64,000 bases of DNA from Penium margaritaceum. Taxonomy: Eukaryota; Streptophyta; Zygnematophyceae; Desmidiales; Peniaceae. Below are positions 32,851 to 42,000 of this stretch, in pieces. The position numbers and the translations under genes are program-made. The notes below the pieces were generated by a model that had not been told where the DNA came from, did not search any database, and saw only the letters and a list, made by a program, of their open reading frames with translations. The DNA lies in the NCBI GenBank assembly GCA_023375785.1, contig SZWC01002447.1:43449-107448 (forward strand), in the 5' to 3' direction. Each line of letters opens with the position of its first letter. The stretch's first letter is position 1.

Positions 32851-35274
32851 GACGTTGACCACACACTGTGAAATTCTTTTGGTCATGGTTAGTGGCATGT
32901 GCCTACTTTGGTTTTTCCCTTTACATGGTTTCCATGCCGTGTCACTGTGAATTAAAGGTCTTTGTTCTTTCTAGTTGATAGCCAGTGTTCCCAAACCGTT
33001 GTTACCCCCTTTCACTATCTGTGACTCTTGTCATGAGTTGTCAAAGTTGAGCACATGAAGTGAAATTCTTTGGTCATGGTCAGTGACATATGCATACTTT
33101 GGTTGGTCACTGTGCATAGTAGCCACACTGTGCCACTACTAATTGAAGGTCTTTGTACTTGCTAATCGATAACTAACATTGACAAACCATTGTTTCCCCC
33201 TCTGACCATTTGTGAGTCGTGTTTTGAGCTGTCAAAGTTGACCACACATAGTGACATTATTTGGTCATCGTCAGTGACACATGCCTACTTTGGTTGGTCA
33301 TTGTACATGGTAGCCACAATGTGCCACTACTCATTGAAGTTCCTTATGCTTGCTACGTGATGCCTGGTTTTCCCAAACCATTAATTCCCCCCCCTGACCA
33401 TTTGTGACTTGTATTATGAGTTGTGAACGTTGACCACACACAGCGAATTTCTATGGTCAAACCAGTACATATGCGTACTGTGGTCGGTCATTGTGCATTG
33501 TAGCCACACTGTGCTACTGCTTGTTGAAGGTCTTTGTACTTGCTAGTTGAAAACTAATATTCTGAAACCATTGTTTCCCCCTCTGACCGTTTGTGACTAG
33601 TGACATGGGTTGTGAACGGTGATCACCCATACTAAAATTCTTTGGTCATGGTCAGTGACATATGCCTACTTTGGTTGTTTGGCGTGCATGGTAGCCACGC
33701 CGTGCCACTACGTATTGAAGATCTTTGTCGTTTCTAGTCCATACATAGGGTTCCCAAACCATTGTCTGTTCCTCTGGCATGTGACTCGTGTTATGAGTTG
33801 TCAATGTTGACCACACATAGTCGATTTATTTGGTCAAAGTCAGTGAAGTATGCATCCTTCGGTTGGTCACTCTGCATGCTAGCCACACTGTGCCACTACT
33901 TGTTTAAGGTCTTTATACTTGCTAGTTGATAACTAGTGTTCCCAACCTATTGTTTCCCCCCTCTGACCATTTGTGACTCGTGTTATGAGTTTTCAACGTT
34001 GACCACACACTGTGCAATGCTCTTGGTCAGGGTTTGTTGCATATGCCTAATTTGGTTTGTCACTGTACATGGTTGCCGTGCGGTTTCACTACAAACTGAA
34101 GGTCTCTGTGCTTTCTAGTCAATAGCCAGTGTTCCCGAACCATTGTTACCCCCTCGGACTATCTGTGACTCTTGTTGTGAGTTGTCGCCATTGGCCACAT
34201 GAAGTGAAATACTTTGGTCATGCTCAGTGACACATGGATACTTTGGTTGGTCACTGTGCATGGTAGCCACACTATGCCACTACATAGTGCAGGTCTTTGT
34301 ACTTGCTAGTCGATAACTAATATTCACAAACCATTGTTTCCCCCTTTGACCATTTGTGACTTGTGTTATGAGTTGTCAAAGATGACCACACATAGTGGCA
34401 TTCTTTGGTCATGGTCAGTGACACATGCCTACTTAGGTTAGTCATTGTACATGCTAGCAACACCGTGCCACTAATGAAAGGTCCCTTTTCTTGCTAGTTG
34501 ATACCTGGTGTTGCCAAACCATTGTTTCCCCCTATGACCAATTGTGAGTCGTAGTATGAGTTTTCAACGTTCACCACGCACAGCGGATTTCTTTGGTCAA
34601 AGGCAGTACATATGCCTACTTTGGTTGGTCATTCCTCACGGTAGCCACACCGTGCTAGTACTTATTGAAGGTTGTTGTACTTGCTATTTGCAAACTAATA
34701 GTCCGAGCCTATTGATTCCCCCTCTGATCATTTGTGACTCGTTTTATGGGTTGTGAATGTTTACCACCATACAGAAATCCTTTGGTCATGGTCAGTGACA
34801 TGTGCCTAGTTTGGTTGCTCTGTGTGCATAGTAGCCACACTGTGCCACTGCTCATTGTAATTCTTTGTCCTTTTTAGTCAATACATAGGGTTCCCACACC
34901 ATTATCTCTCCCGTTGACAATTTGTGACTCGTGTTATGAGTTGTCAATGTTGACCACACATAGTGGACTTCTTTGGTCATAGTCAGTGATATATGCATCC
35001 TTTGATTGGTCACTGTGCACGCTAGCCACACCGTGCCTTTACTTGTTGAATGTGTTTGTACTTGCTAGTTGATAACTAGTGTTCCCAACCCATTGTTTCC
35101 CCCTCTGACCATTTGTGACTCATGCTATAAGTTTTCAACGTTGACCACACACTGTGAAATTTGTTTGGTCATGGTTATTGGCATATGCATCCTTTGGGTT
35201 GTCACTGCACATGGTTGCCACGCTGTGATACTATGTACTGAAGTTCTTTGTGCTTTTTAGTTGATAACCAGTGT
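32851..35274 (-). repeat. 191-bp satellite, reverse orientation (right arm, first block)
   Basis: This is the same satellite, read as its reverse complement (CCATTGTTTCCCCCTCTGACC motif split as CCATTGTTTCC and CCCTCTGACC). It starts abruptly after element 3. Type-A landmarks (ACATAGGGTTCCCA) lie at about 33744 and 34876. It breaks in a type-E monomer at the insertion of the small LTR element. There is no gene in this stretch. Confidence 0.96.
35270..35274 (+). repeat. target-site duplication, left copy (AGTGT)
   Basis: AGTGT directly precedes the LTR start TGTCAA and is repeated directly after the second LTR at 39066-39070. The uninterrupted satellite reads GCCAGTGTTCCC, so joining the flanks restores a normal monomer. 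Confidence 0.93.
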
Positions 35275-35496
35275 TGTCAAAAACAAGACTCCGACAAGGT
35301 CCTCCTAACAATAAATATCTTTGGGATAATCTGAGCTCTCGTTATCGGTTCAGGTCCCGCACTGAACCTCTGTGACAACGGCTGGTCGGTCACAATCGTT
35401 CCACCAGAATCGAGCCGCCCCTAACAAGCGACCACGTTGCCATGCGTCCAGCTAGCGGAAAGAAGCCGTTTGTACTTGCTTTGTCCAAGTCTGTTG

Positions 35497-35504
35497 TATA
35501 TACG
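35497..35504 (+). promoter_or_regulatory. candidate TATA box in the 5' LTR
   Basis: GTATATAC in the context TGTTGTATATACGGA is identical in both LTRs despite divergence around it, about 225 bases into the LTR. That is a good position for the element's promoter. Confidence 0.6.
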
Positions 35505-35605
35505 GAGGATGTTCATTTCCTCCCTAGTTCAATCCAAAACAGGTCTTCCGTCATGTTCGTCTTTGGTGCCACGGCTTCGCAAGCCGTGTCTTTGCTGTGC
35601 TTGCC

Positions 35606-35710
35606 CCTCGCCACCTCTGTTCTTGCATCCACTCTCAGTTCTCGATCTCGCTCCTCGCCACCTCCGTTCTCGCCATCCACTCTCAGTTCACGATCTCGCT
35701 CCTTGCCACT
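35606..35710 (+). repeat. 47-48 bp tandem duplication inside the 5' LTR
   Basis: A unit starting CCTCGCCACCTC and ending CGATCTCGCT occurs at 35606 and 35653, with the start of a third copy (CCTTGCCAC) at 35701. The same structure is present in the 3' LTR, so it predates the insertion. Confidence 0.85.
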
Positions 35711-35948
35711 TTCGCTCCAGCCTCACTAACCCATCACTTTTTCTCCGCCTCAGCTCTCTCCCACAAGCAGCTGCCAGTCTACCTCGCACTCCTGTCACAT
35801 CGCTTAGTCGTCGTCGAGCCTCTACGACTAACTCCTTGTGCCATTTTCTCCTATCGTCACTTGTGTAATCCTACTTACGTTTGCGTGCGTCATCTTGGTT
35901 CCACCTGCTTCTACCAATGTCCTCGCTGTTCACTGCATTATTCTCACA

Positions 35949-35969
35949 TGGTATTGGAGCCTCAGGTAA
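35949..35969 (+). other. primer-binding site of the non-autonomous element
   Basis: TGGTATTGGAGCCTCAGG directly abuts the LTR end. It resembles a Met-tRNA type PBS (TGGTATCAGAGCC) with two changes in the first dozen bases. Confidence 0.82.
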
Positions 35970-36038
35970 CATCACCTAGTGTTGCGTGACCCAGTCATCG
36001 CGTCACTGCCTCAAGGGCTCCACTCTCTGGTCCAGTAT

Positions 36039-36082
36039 TTATCTGCCACCTCTAGCGCCATGGCGGTAGAGGTGGCAGATAA
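36039..36082 (+). other. perfect 16-bp stem hairpin in the leader (first of a pair)
   Basis: The left arm TTATCTGCCACCTCTA (36039-36054) and right arm TAGAGGTGGCAGATAA (36067-36082) are exact reverse complements. The 12-base centre contains the palindrome CGCCATGGCG flanked by G/G. It lies 70-110 bases after the PBS, where retroelement packaging and dimerisation signals usually sit. Confidence 0.9.
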
Positions 36083-36112
36083 GCAGTGCTGCTGACATTA
36101 GCAGCACTGCTT
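36081..36112 (+). other. perfect 13-bp stem hairpin in the leader (second of a pair)
   Basis: AAGCAGTGCTGCT and AGCAGCACTGCTT pair exactly around the loop GACATT. The stem shares its first two bases with the end of the preceding hairpin, so the two are consecutive and could stack. Confidence 0.9.
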
Positions 36113-36443
36113 CGATAGCCTCTCAGACGAAAGTGACAACTCGTGATCCCGACCAAGGCCTGTGCTCAGATCCACGCCCGTGGCCAACAGTTGGTGCCAC
36201 AACGTCACAACAGCTGAGAACAGCTTCTGAGCCGCTGCCTGTCTTCATCTTACTTGAAGCTTCCTGCCGTCCGCCATTTGCACCCTGTTGTCACTCAGCC
36301 GCCGCAAACGCCGCGATCTCGCCACCTGCTCCATCTGCTCTACCTAATCTGTCTGCATCAACTCCATTGTTGCTGCCTTCTTGCTCCATCCTTCCAAACC
36401 GCCGCTTCACGTCGTCAGAAGCGGTTGATTCCAGTGTACCACC

Positions 36444-36650
36444 AGGACATCGGGCACTTCCAGTCTTCCTGCTCCTACTTTATGGCAACTGGGGGAAGAA
36501 TCCGTCACTCTCCTGGCATCCATAGACCAAACGTTGCTTTTTTTCTTTCTGCAGTAATCTTCCTCTACAACTCAGGATATCGGACACCACCAGTCTCCCT
36601 GCTCATGTCTCGAGCAAACTGGGGCACAAGCCATCACCCTCCAGACAACA
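36444..36650 (+). repeat. 130-bp spaced direct duplication with knuckle-like motif
   Basis: AGGACATCGGGCACTTCCAG (36444) and AGGATATCGGACACCACCAG (36574) begin two related segments of about 75 bp that continue through TCTTCCTGCTC / TCTCCCTGCTC and GCAACTGGGG / GCAAACTGGGG. The duplicated part encodes the GH...C half of a possible zinc knuckle. Confidence 0.6.
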
Positions 36651-36959
36651 GAGGACTATTCTCCCGCATCTGTCCTCTTACTTTAGCATCTCAACATCAT
36701 CACTTGCCACTCCAGCATCTTCACCTCCGGCTTTGGCAACCATCAATCCTCTCGGTGGCTGCTTCCTTCTCCATCATCCTTCATCTGAGTCCTTTGAGTA
36801 CATCAGCTTCACTCCTTCCTCAATCTTCCTCCTTATCATCAGTATCCCGCGCCCTCCGCATAAGCATCGCACCTTTGTCTTTGCACCCACCACCATCACT
36901 CTCTACCTCTAACAGCCTCACCAGCATCATCTCGGCATCATCGACTTTCTCACTGTTCT

Positions 36960-37830
36960 GTAGCGCACGTGGTTTTACCCCTGCGCCCACTTCGTCATCA
37001 GCCATTCCTCCACCTCCAGCATTGGTTTTCTTCTCGGCACACGGATCCGCCTTGCCGTATCGCTCCCTCCACGAGGACATGCGCCCACGCCGAATCTTTC
37101 CGCAGCGCACGTGGTTTTTCCCATGCGCCCACTCCTTCAGCAGAAAGCTTCCTCCTTCTTCTCAGCAAGCATCAGCATCTACTGCCAGCGCAGGATTCTG
37201 CATGCGCCAACTGCCCGCTTTGCAGCAGCGTGCACCCGTGTCAGCAGCAGACTTCCCTCGGCGCGTTGGCTCTTGCCTTCCCTTTGCCGCATTCTACTCC
37301 TCCGATCTGCAGCGCACGTGGCTTTGCCCTTGCGCCCACTCTGTCGTTCAGCATTTCTTCGCCTTGAGCTATTTTTCATCATGTGCTCCGGACACTGATC
37401 CGCCCGGTTGCATTGCCCACCTCGCAACAACCTGCACCCACGCCAAAACATCCTCAGCGCACGTGCTTTCTCCTCTGCGCCCACTCCACCGTTCAGCATC
37501 CCTCCATCTATGCCTGTGCTTTCATCCTCTGCTCGTCACACGGATCCGCCCGGTCGCATCGCCAGCTTTGCGGCGACCTGCGACCGCGCTGGAATATTCT
37601 TAACGCACGTGGTTCCACCCTTGCGCTCACTTCCACAGCATTGTCCTCCTCCACAACATCCTCCTCCTCCATTGCATCCTCCTCCTCCGCAGCATCCTCC
37701 TCCGCCGTGGCATCCTCCTCCCCAGCATCCTTCTTCATCTCATCTACTCGACAAATCGGACCTGGGTGGTGGCACTACTCAGTGACCTGCACCCACGCCG
37801 AACCTTCTGCATCACTTCTCTTCCCTTCCA
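36960..37830 (+). repeat. degenerate tandem repeat of about 145 bp with CACGTG boxes
   Basis: GCGCACGTGGTTTT-like blocks followed by TGCGCCCACT recur at 36963, 37105, 37312, 37457 and 37603, spacings of 142, 207, 145 and 146 bp. A second conserved block (CACGGATCCGCC, then ACCTGCACCCACGCC) sits between them. The spacing of 207 implies a local insertion. Every unit keeps the palindrome CACGTG, although the fourth unit reads ACGTGC after it. Confidence 0.8.
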
Positions 37831-38089
37831 TCACCACCCTCTCTCTCTCTTCTCCTCTCTCCAACCCCAGCTCTATCCTCAGCAGGGTGAACCAGCTACA
37901 CTACGCTGGTGGGTAGACACCAGCAACTGCCATGCACTCTCAATGACCAATCGTAGTGGTAACACAAGCCCTTGACTGGACACACATTCATATCCTTCAT
38001 CAGTAGGAGAAAACATCCACGACTGGTCTGGTGGCATACAAATCAAGACAAAGCACTCTTTCCTCCGCGGGTATCAACTCTCCCTCTGT

Positions 38090-38350
38090 TTGGAAGGAGT
38101 CTATGACAGCCCCGGGTGTCCCCCAAGGACATACACGACAACCTTGCAGGAAATAAAAAGGTACATAAGTGACACGACCCATATTGTCTACCACAAGATC
38201 ATCGACGAGGTGTCCCCTGCCGCAGTAATGTGGCACACCCTTGTGGCAACAGCGTGGAACCCGAATCTCTGCAACGTGATCATACTCTCCCTCCGTCAAG
38301 TGGTCAATCCCCCCATCAAACAGCGACATGTATACACTGAGGCCCTATAG
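38090..38350 (+). other. short open frame before the 3' LTR, no family recognised
   Basis: An 86-codon frame (MEGVYDSPG... to ...RHVYTEAL) ends 38 bases before the 3' LTR. Its composition is less biased than the rest of the interior, and it could be a remnant of a structural gene. No motif was recognised, so I assign no function. Confidence 0.2.
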
Positions 38351-38375
38351 GCACTCAGGCATTTGTACATTGTCG

Positions 38376-38388
38376 AACTCGGGGGGGC
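38376..38388 (+). other. polypurine tract of the non-autonomous element
   Basis: GAACTCGGGGGGGC directly abuts the 3' LTR start TGTCAAAG. The run of seven G fits a plus-strand priming site. Confidence 0.7.
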
Positions 38389-39065
38389 TGTCAAAGATAT
38401 GACTCCCACAAGGTCCTCTTCACAATAAGCATCCCTTGGGTAATTTGAGCTATCGTTGCTGGTCCAGGTCCCCCAGCGAGCCTCCTCGACAACGGCTGGT
38501 CGGTCACAACCGTTCCACCAGAATCAAGCCACCCCTAACAAGCGACCACGTCATCACGCATCCGGCTAGCGGAAAGAAGCCGTTAAAACTTGCTTTGTCC
38601 TGTTCTGTTGTATATACGGATGATGTTCATTCACTCCCTAGTTCAACCCAGAACATTCTTTCCTTCCTATTTGCCTTTGGTTCCACCGCTTCGCAAGCCG
38701 TGTCTTCGCTCTGCTCGCCCCTCGCCACCTCTGTTTTTGCCATCTACTCTCAGTTCACGATCTCGCTCCTCGCCACCTCTGTTCTCGCCATCCACCCTCA
38801 GTTCACGATCTCACTCCTTGCCACATTCCCTCCTGCCTCAATAATACATCACTTTTGCTCCGCCTCAACTCTCTCCCACAAGCAGCTGCCTGTCTACCTC
38901 AAACTCCTATCGAATCCCTCAGTCGTCGTCGAGCCTCTGCGACTACCTCTTGGTGCCATTTTCTCCTCTCGTCACTTTTGGCATCCTACTGACGTACTTC
39001 CACACGTCATCTTGATTCTACCTGCTTCTACCAATGTCCTCACTCTTCACTGCATCATTCAGACA
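38389..39065 (+). repeat. 3' LTR of the non-autonomous element (677 bp)
   Basis: It begins TGTCAAAGATATG and ends CATTCAGACA. It aligns with the 5' LTR throughout, including the TATA box (38610-38617) and the 48-bp tandem duplication (38720, 38768, partial at 38816). Confidence 0.95.
38610..38617 (+). promoter_or_regulatory. candidate TATA box in the 3' LTR
   Basis: GTATATAC is the same as in the 5' LTR. Transcription from this copy would read out into the satellite toward the right end of the window. Confidence 0.5.
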
Positions 39066-39070
39066 AGTGT
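39066..39070 (+). repeat. target-site duplication, right copy (AGTGT)
   Basis: AGTGT follows the LTR end CAGACA and continues as TCCCGACCCA, restoring the broken type-E monomer. Confidence 0.93.
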
Positions 39071-42000
39071 TCCCGACCCATTGTTACCCCCTCAGACTAT
39101 CTGTGACTCTTGCTGTGAGTTGTCAACATTGACCACATGAAGTGAAAGTATTTGGCCATGGTCAGTGTCATATGCATACTTTGGTTGGTCACTATGCATG
39201 GTAGAGACACTGTGCCACTACATATTGAAGGTCTTTGTACTTGCTAGTCGATAACTAGTATTCACAAACCAGTGTTTGCCCCTTTGACCATTTTTGACTC
39301 GTGTTATGAGCTGTCAAAGTTGACCGCACATATTGACATTCTTTGGTCATGGTCAGTGACACATGCGTACTTTGGTTGGTCATTGTACATGGCAGCCACA
39401 CCGTGCCACTACTTATTGAAGGTCCTTGTGCTTGCTAGTTGATACCTGGTGTTCCGGAACCATTGACCCCCCCCCCTATGACCATTTGTGGCTCGTGTTA
39501 GGAGTTGTCAACGTTGACCGCACACAGCGGCTTTCTTTGGTCAAAGGCAGTACATATGCCTACTTTGGTCGGTCAATGTGCATGGTAGCCACACCGTGCT
39601 ACTACTTATTGAATGTCGTTGTACTTGCTAGCTGAAAACTAATATTCCAAAATCATTGTTTCCCCCTCTGGCAATTTGTGACTCGTGTTATGAATTGTGA
39701 ACGCTGACCACCCATACTGAACCTCTTTGGTCATGGTCACTGACATATGCCTAGTTTGGTTGTTTGGTGTGCATAGTAGCCACGCCGTGCCACTACGTAT
39801 TGAAGTTCTTTGTCCTTTTTAGTCAATAGATAAGGTTCCTAAACCATTGTCTCTCCGTCTCAGCATTTATGACTCGTGTTATGAGTTGTCAATGATGACC
39901 ACACATAGTGGACTTCTTTGGACATAGTCAGTAACATATGCATCCTTTGGTTGGTCACTGTGCACGCTAGCCACACCGTGCCATTACTTGTTGAAGGTCT
40001 TTGTACTTGCTAGTTGATAACTAATGTTCCCAACCCATTGTTTCCCCCTCTATCCATTTGTGACTCGTGTTTTGAGTTTTCAACGTTGACCACACACGTT
40101 GGAATCCGTTTGGTCATGGTTAGTGGCATGTGCCTACTTTGGGTTGTCACTATACATGGTTGCCACGCCGTGTCACTGCGTACTAAAGGTCTTTGTGCTG
40201 TCTAGTTGATAGCCATTGTTCCAAAACCATTGTTATCCCCTCTGACTATCTGTGACTCTTGTTGTGAGTTGTCAACGTTGACCACATCAAGTAAGATTCT
40301 TTAGTCAACGTTTGTGACATATGCATACTTTGGTTGGTCACTGTACATGGTAGAAACATTGTGCCACTACATATTGAAGGTCTTTGTAATTGCTAATCGA
40401 TAACTAGTGTTCACAAACCATTGTTTTCCCCTCTGAAGATTTGTGACTCATGTTACGAGTTGTCAAAGTTGACTACACATAGTGACATTCTTTGGTCATG
40501 GTCAGTGACACATGTCTACTTTGGTTGGTCACTGTACATGGTGGCCACAATGTGCCACTACTTATTGATGGTCCTTGTGCTTGCTAGTTGCTACCACGTG
40601 TTCCCAAACCATTGTTTCCCCCTCTGACCATTTGTGACTCGTACTATAAGTTGTCAATGTTGACCACACACAGCGGATTTCTTTGGTCAAAGGCAGTACA
40701 TATGCCTACTGTGGTCGGTCATTGTGCATGGTAGCCACACCGTCCTACTACTTATTGAAGGTCGTTGTTCTTGCTAGTTGAAAACTAATATTCCAAAACC
40801 ATTGTTTCCCCCTCTGACCATTTGTGCCTCGTGCTATGAATTGTGAACGTTGACCACCCATACTGAAATTCTTTGGTCATGGTCATTGACATATGCCTAG
40901 TTTGGTTGTTTGGTGTGCATAGTAGCCACACCAAGCCACTACGTATTGAAGGTCTTTGTCCTTTTTAGTCAATACATAGGGTTCCTAAACCATTCTCTCC
41001 CTCTGAGCATTTACAACTCGTGTTATGAGTTGTCAATGATGACCACACATAGTGGACGTCTTTGGTCATAGTCAGTGACATATGCATCCTTTGGCTGGTC
41101 ATTGTGCACGCTAGCCACACCGTGCTACTACTCCTTGAAGGTCTTTGTACTTGGTAGTTGATAACTAGTGTTCCCAACCCATTTTTTCCCCTCTTACCAT
41201 TTGTGACTCGTGTTATGAGTTTTCAACGTTGACTTCACACTATGAAATCGTTTGGTCACGGTTAGTGGCATATGCCTACTTTGGTTTGTCACTGTACATG
41301 GTTGTCACGCCGTGTCACTACGTACTGAAGGTCATTCTACTTTATACTTGATAGCCAGTGTTCCCAAACCATTGTTACCCCCTTGGACTATCTGTGCCTC
41401 TTGTTGTGAGTTGTCCACGTTGACCACATGAAGTGAAATTCTTTGGTCATGGTAAGTGCCATATGCATCCTTTGGCTGGGCACTGTGCGGGATAGCCACA
41501 CTGTGCCACTTTATATTGAAGGTCTTTGTACTTGCTAATCAATAAAAAGTATTAAAAAACCATTGTTTCCCCCTCTGACAATTAGTGACTTGTGTTATGA
41601 GTTGTCAAAGTTGACCACACATAGTGACATTCTTTGGTCATGGTCAATGACATATCCCTACTTTGGTTGGTCAGTGTACATGGTAGCCACACCGTGCCAC
41701 TACTTATCAATGGTTCTATTGCTTGCTAATTGATACCTGGTGTTCCCAAACCATTGTCTCCCCCTCAGACCATTTGTGACTCATGTTATGAGCTGTCAAC
41801 GTTGACCACACACAGCGGATTTCTTTGGTCAAAGGCAGTACATATGCCTACTTTAGTCGGTCATTGTGCATGGTAGCCACATTGTGCTACTACTAATTGA
41901 AGGTCGTTGTACTTGCTAGTTGAAAACTCATATTCCAAAACCATTGTTTCTCCCTCTGACCATTTGTGACTTGTGATATGGGTTGTGAACGTTGACCACC

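Larger units (their letters stand above)
35275..35948 (+). repeat. 5' LTR of the non-autonomous element (674 bp)
   Basis: It begins TGTCAAAAACAAG and ends TTCTCACA, giving TG...CA ends. It aligns with 38389-39065 over its full length. The middle of both LTRs is CT-rich with an internal 47-bp duplication. Confidence 0.95.
36133..38380 (+). other. interior of the non-autonomous element without recognisable pol
   Basis: The interior is CT-rich, so stop codons are rare in several frames. One frame stays open from 36254 to 37603, but its translation is low-complexity (Ser, Pro, His, Leu) and runs through the 145-bp tandem repeats in changing phase. I do not regard it as a gene. Near 36444 and 36574 two copies of a related segment encode D-I-G-H-F-Q-S-S-C and D-I-G-H-H-Q-S-P-C, which resemble the second half of a CCHC knuckle. 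They may be relics of gag. No DTG, YxDD or integrase motif was seen. Confidence 0.55.
35275..39065 (+). mobile_element. complete non-autonomous LTR retrotransposon (3.79 kb) inserted in the satellite
   Basis: Two LTRs of 674 and 677 bp flank a 2.44-kb interior. A PBS follows the left LTR and a purine tract precedes the right LTR. A perfect 5-bp duplication (AGTGT) surrounds the element. The interior contains no recognisable protease, RT, RNase H or integrase, so this is a LARD-like (large retrotransposon derivative) element that would need proteins in trans. The LTRs differ at roughly 15 per cent of sites by eye, so the insertion is old. It inserted after the satellite had adopted its present local structure. 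It is unrelated by sequence to elements 1-3. Confidence 0.93.

Noticed and set aside
36254-37603. Open frame of 449 codons in the non-autonomous element
   Set aside because: CT-rich DNA has few stops. The translation is low-complexity and passes through the 145-bp repeats in shifting phase, so it does not behave as a conserved protein.
39466-39476. Run of C in a type-C satellite monomer
   Set aside because: This is a local expansion of the CCCCC normally present in every monomer; it is ordinary homopolymer variation or sequencing noise.
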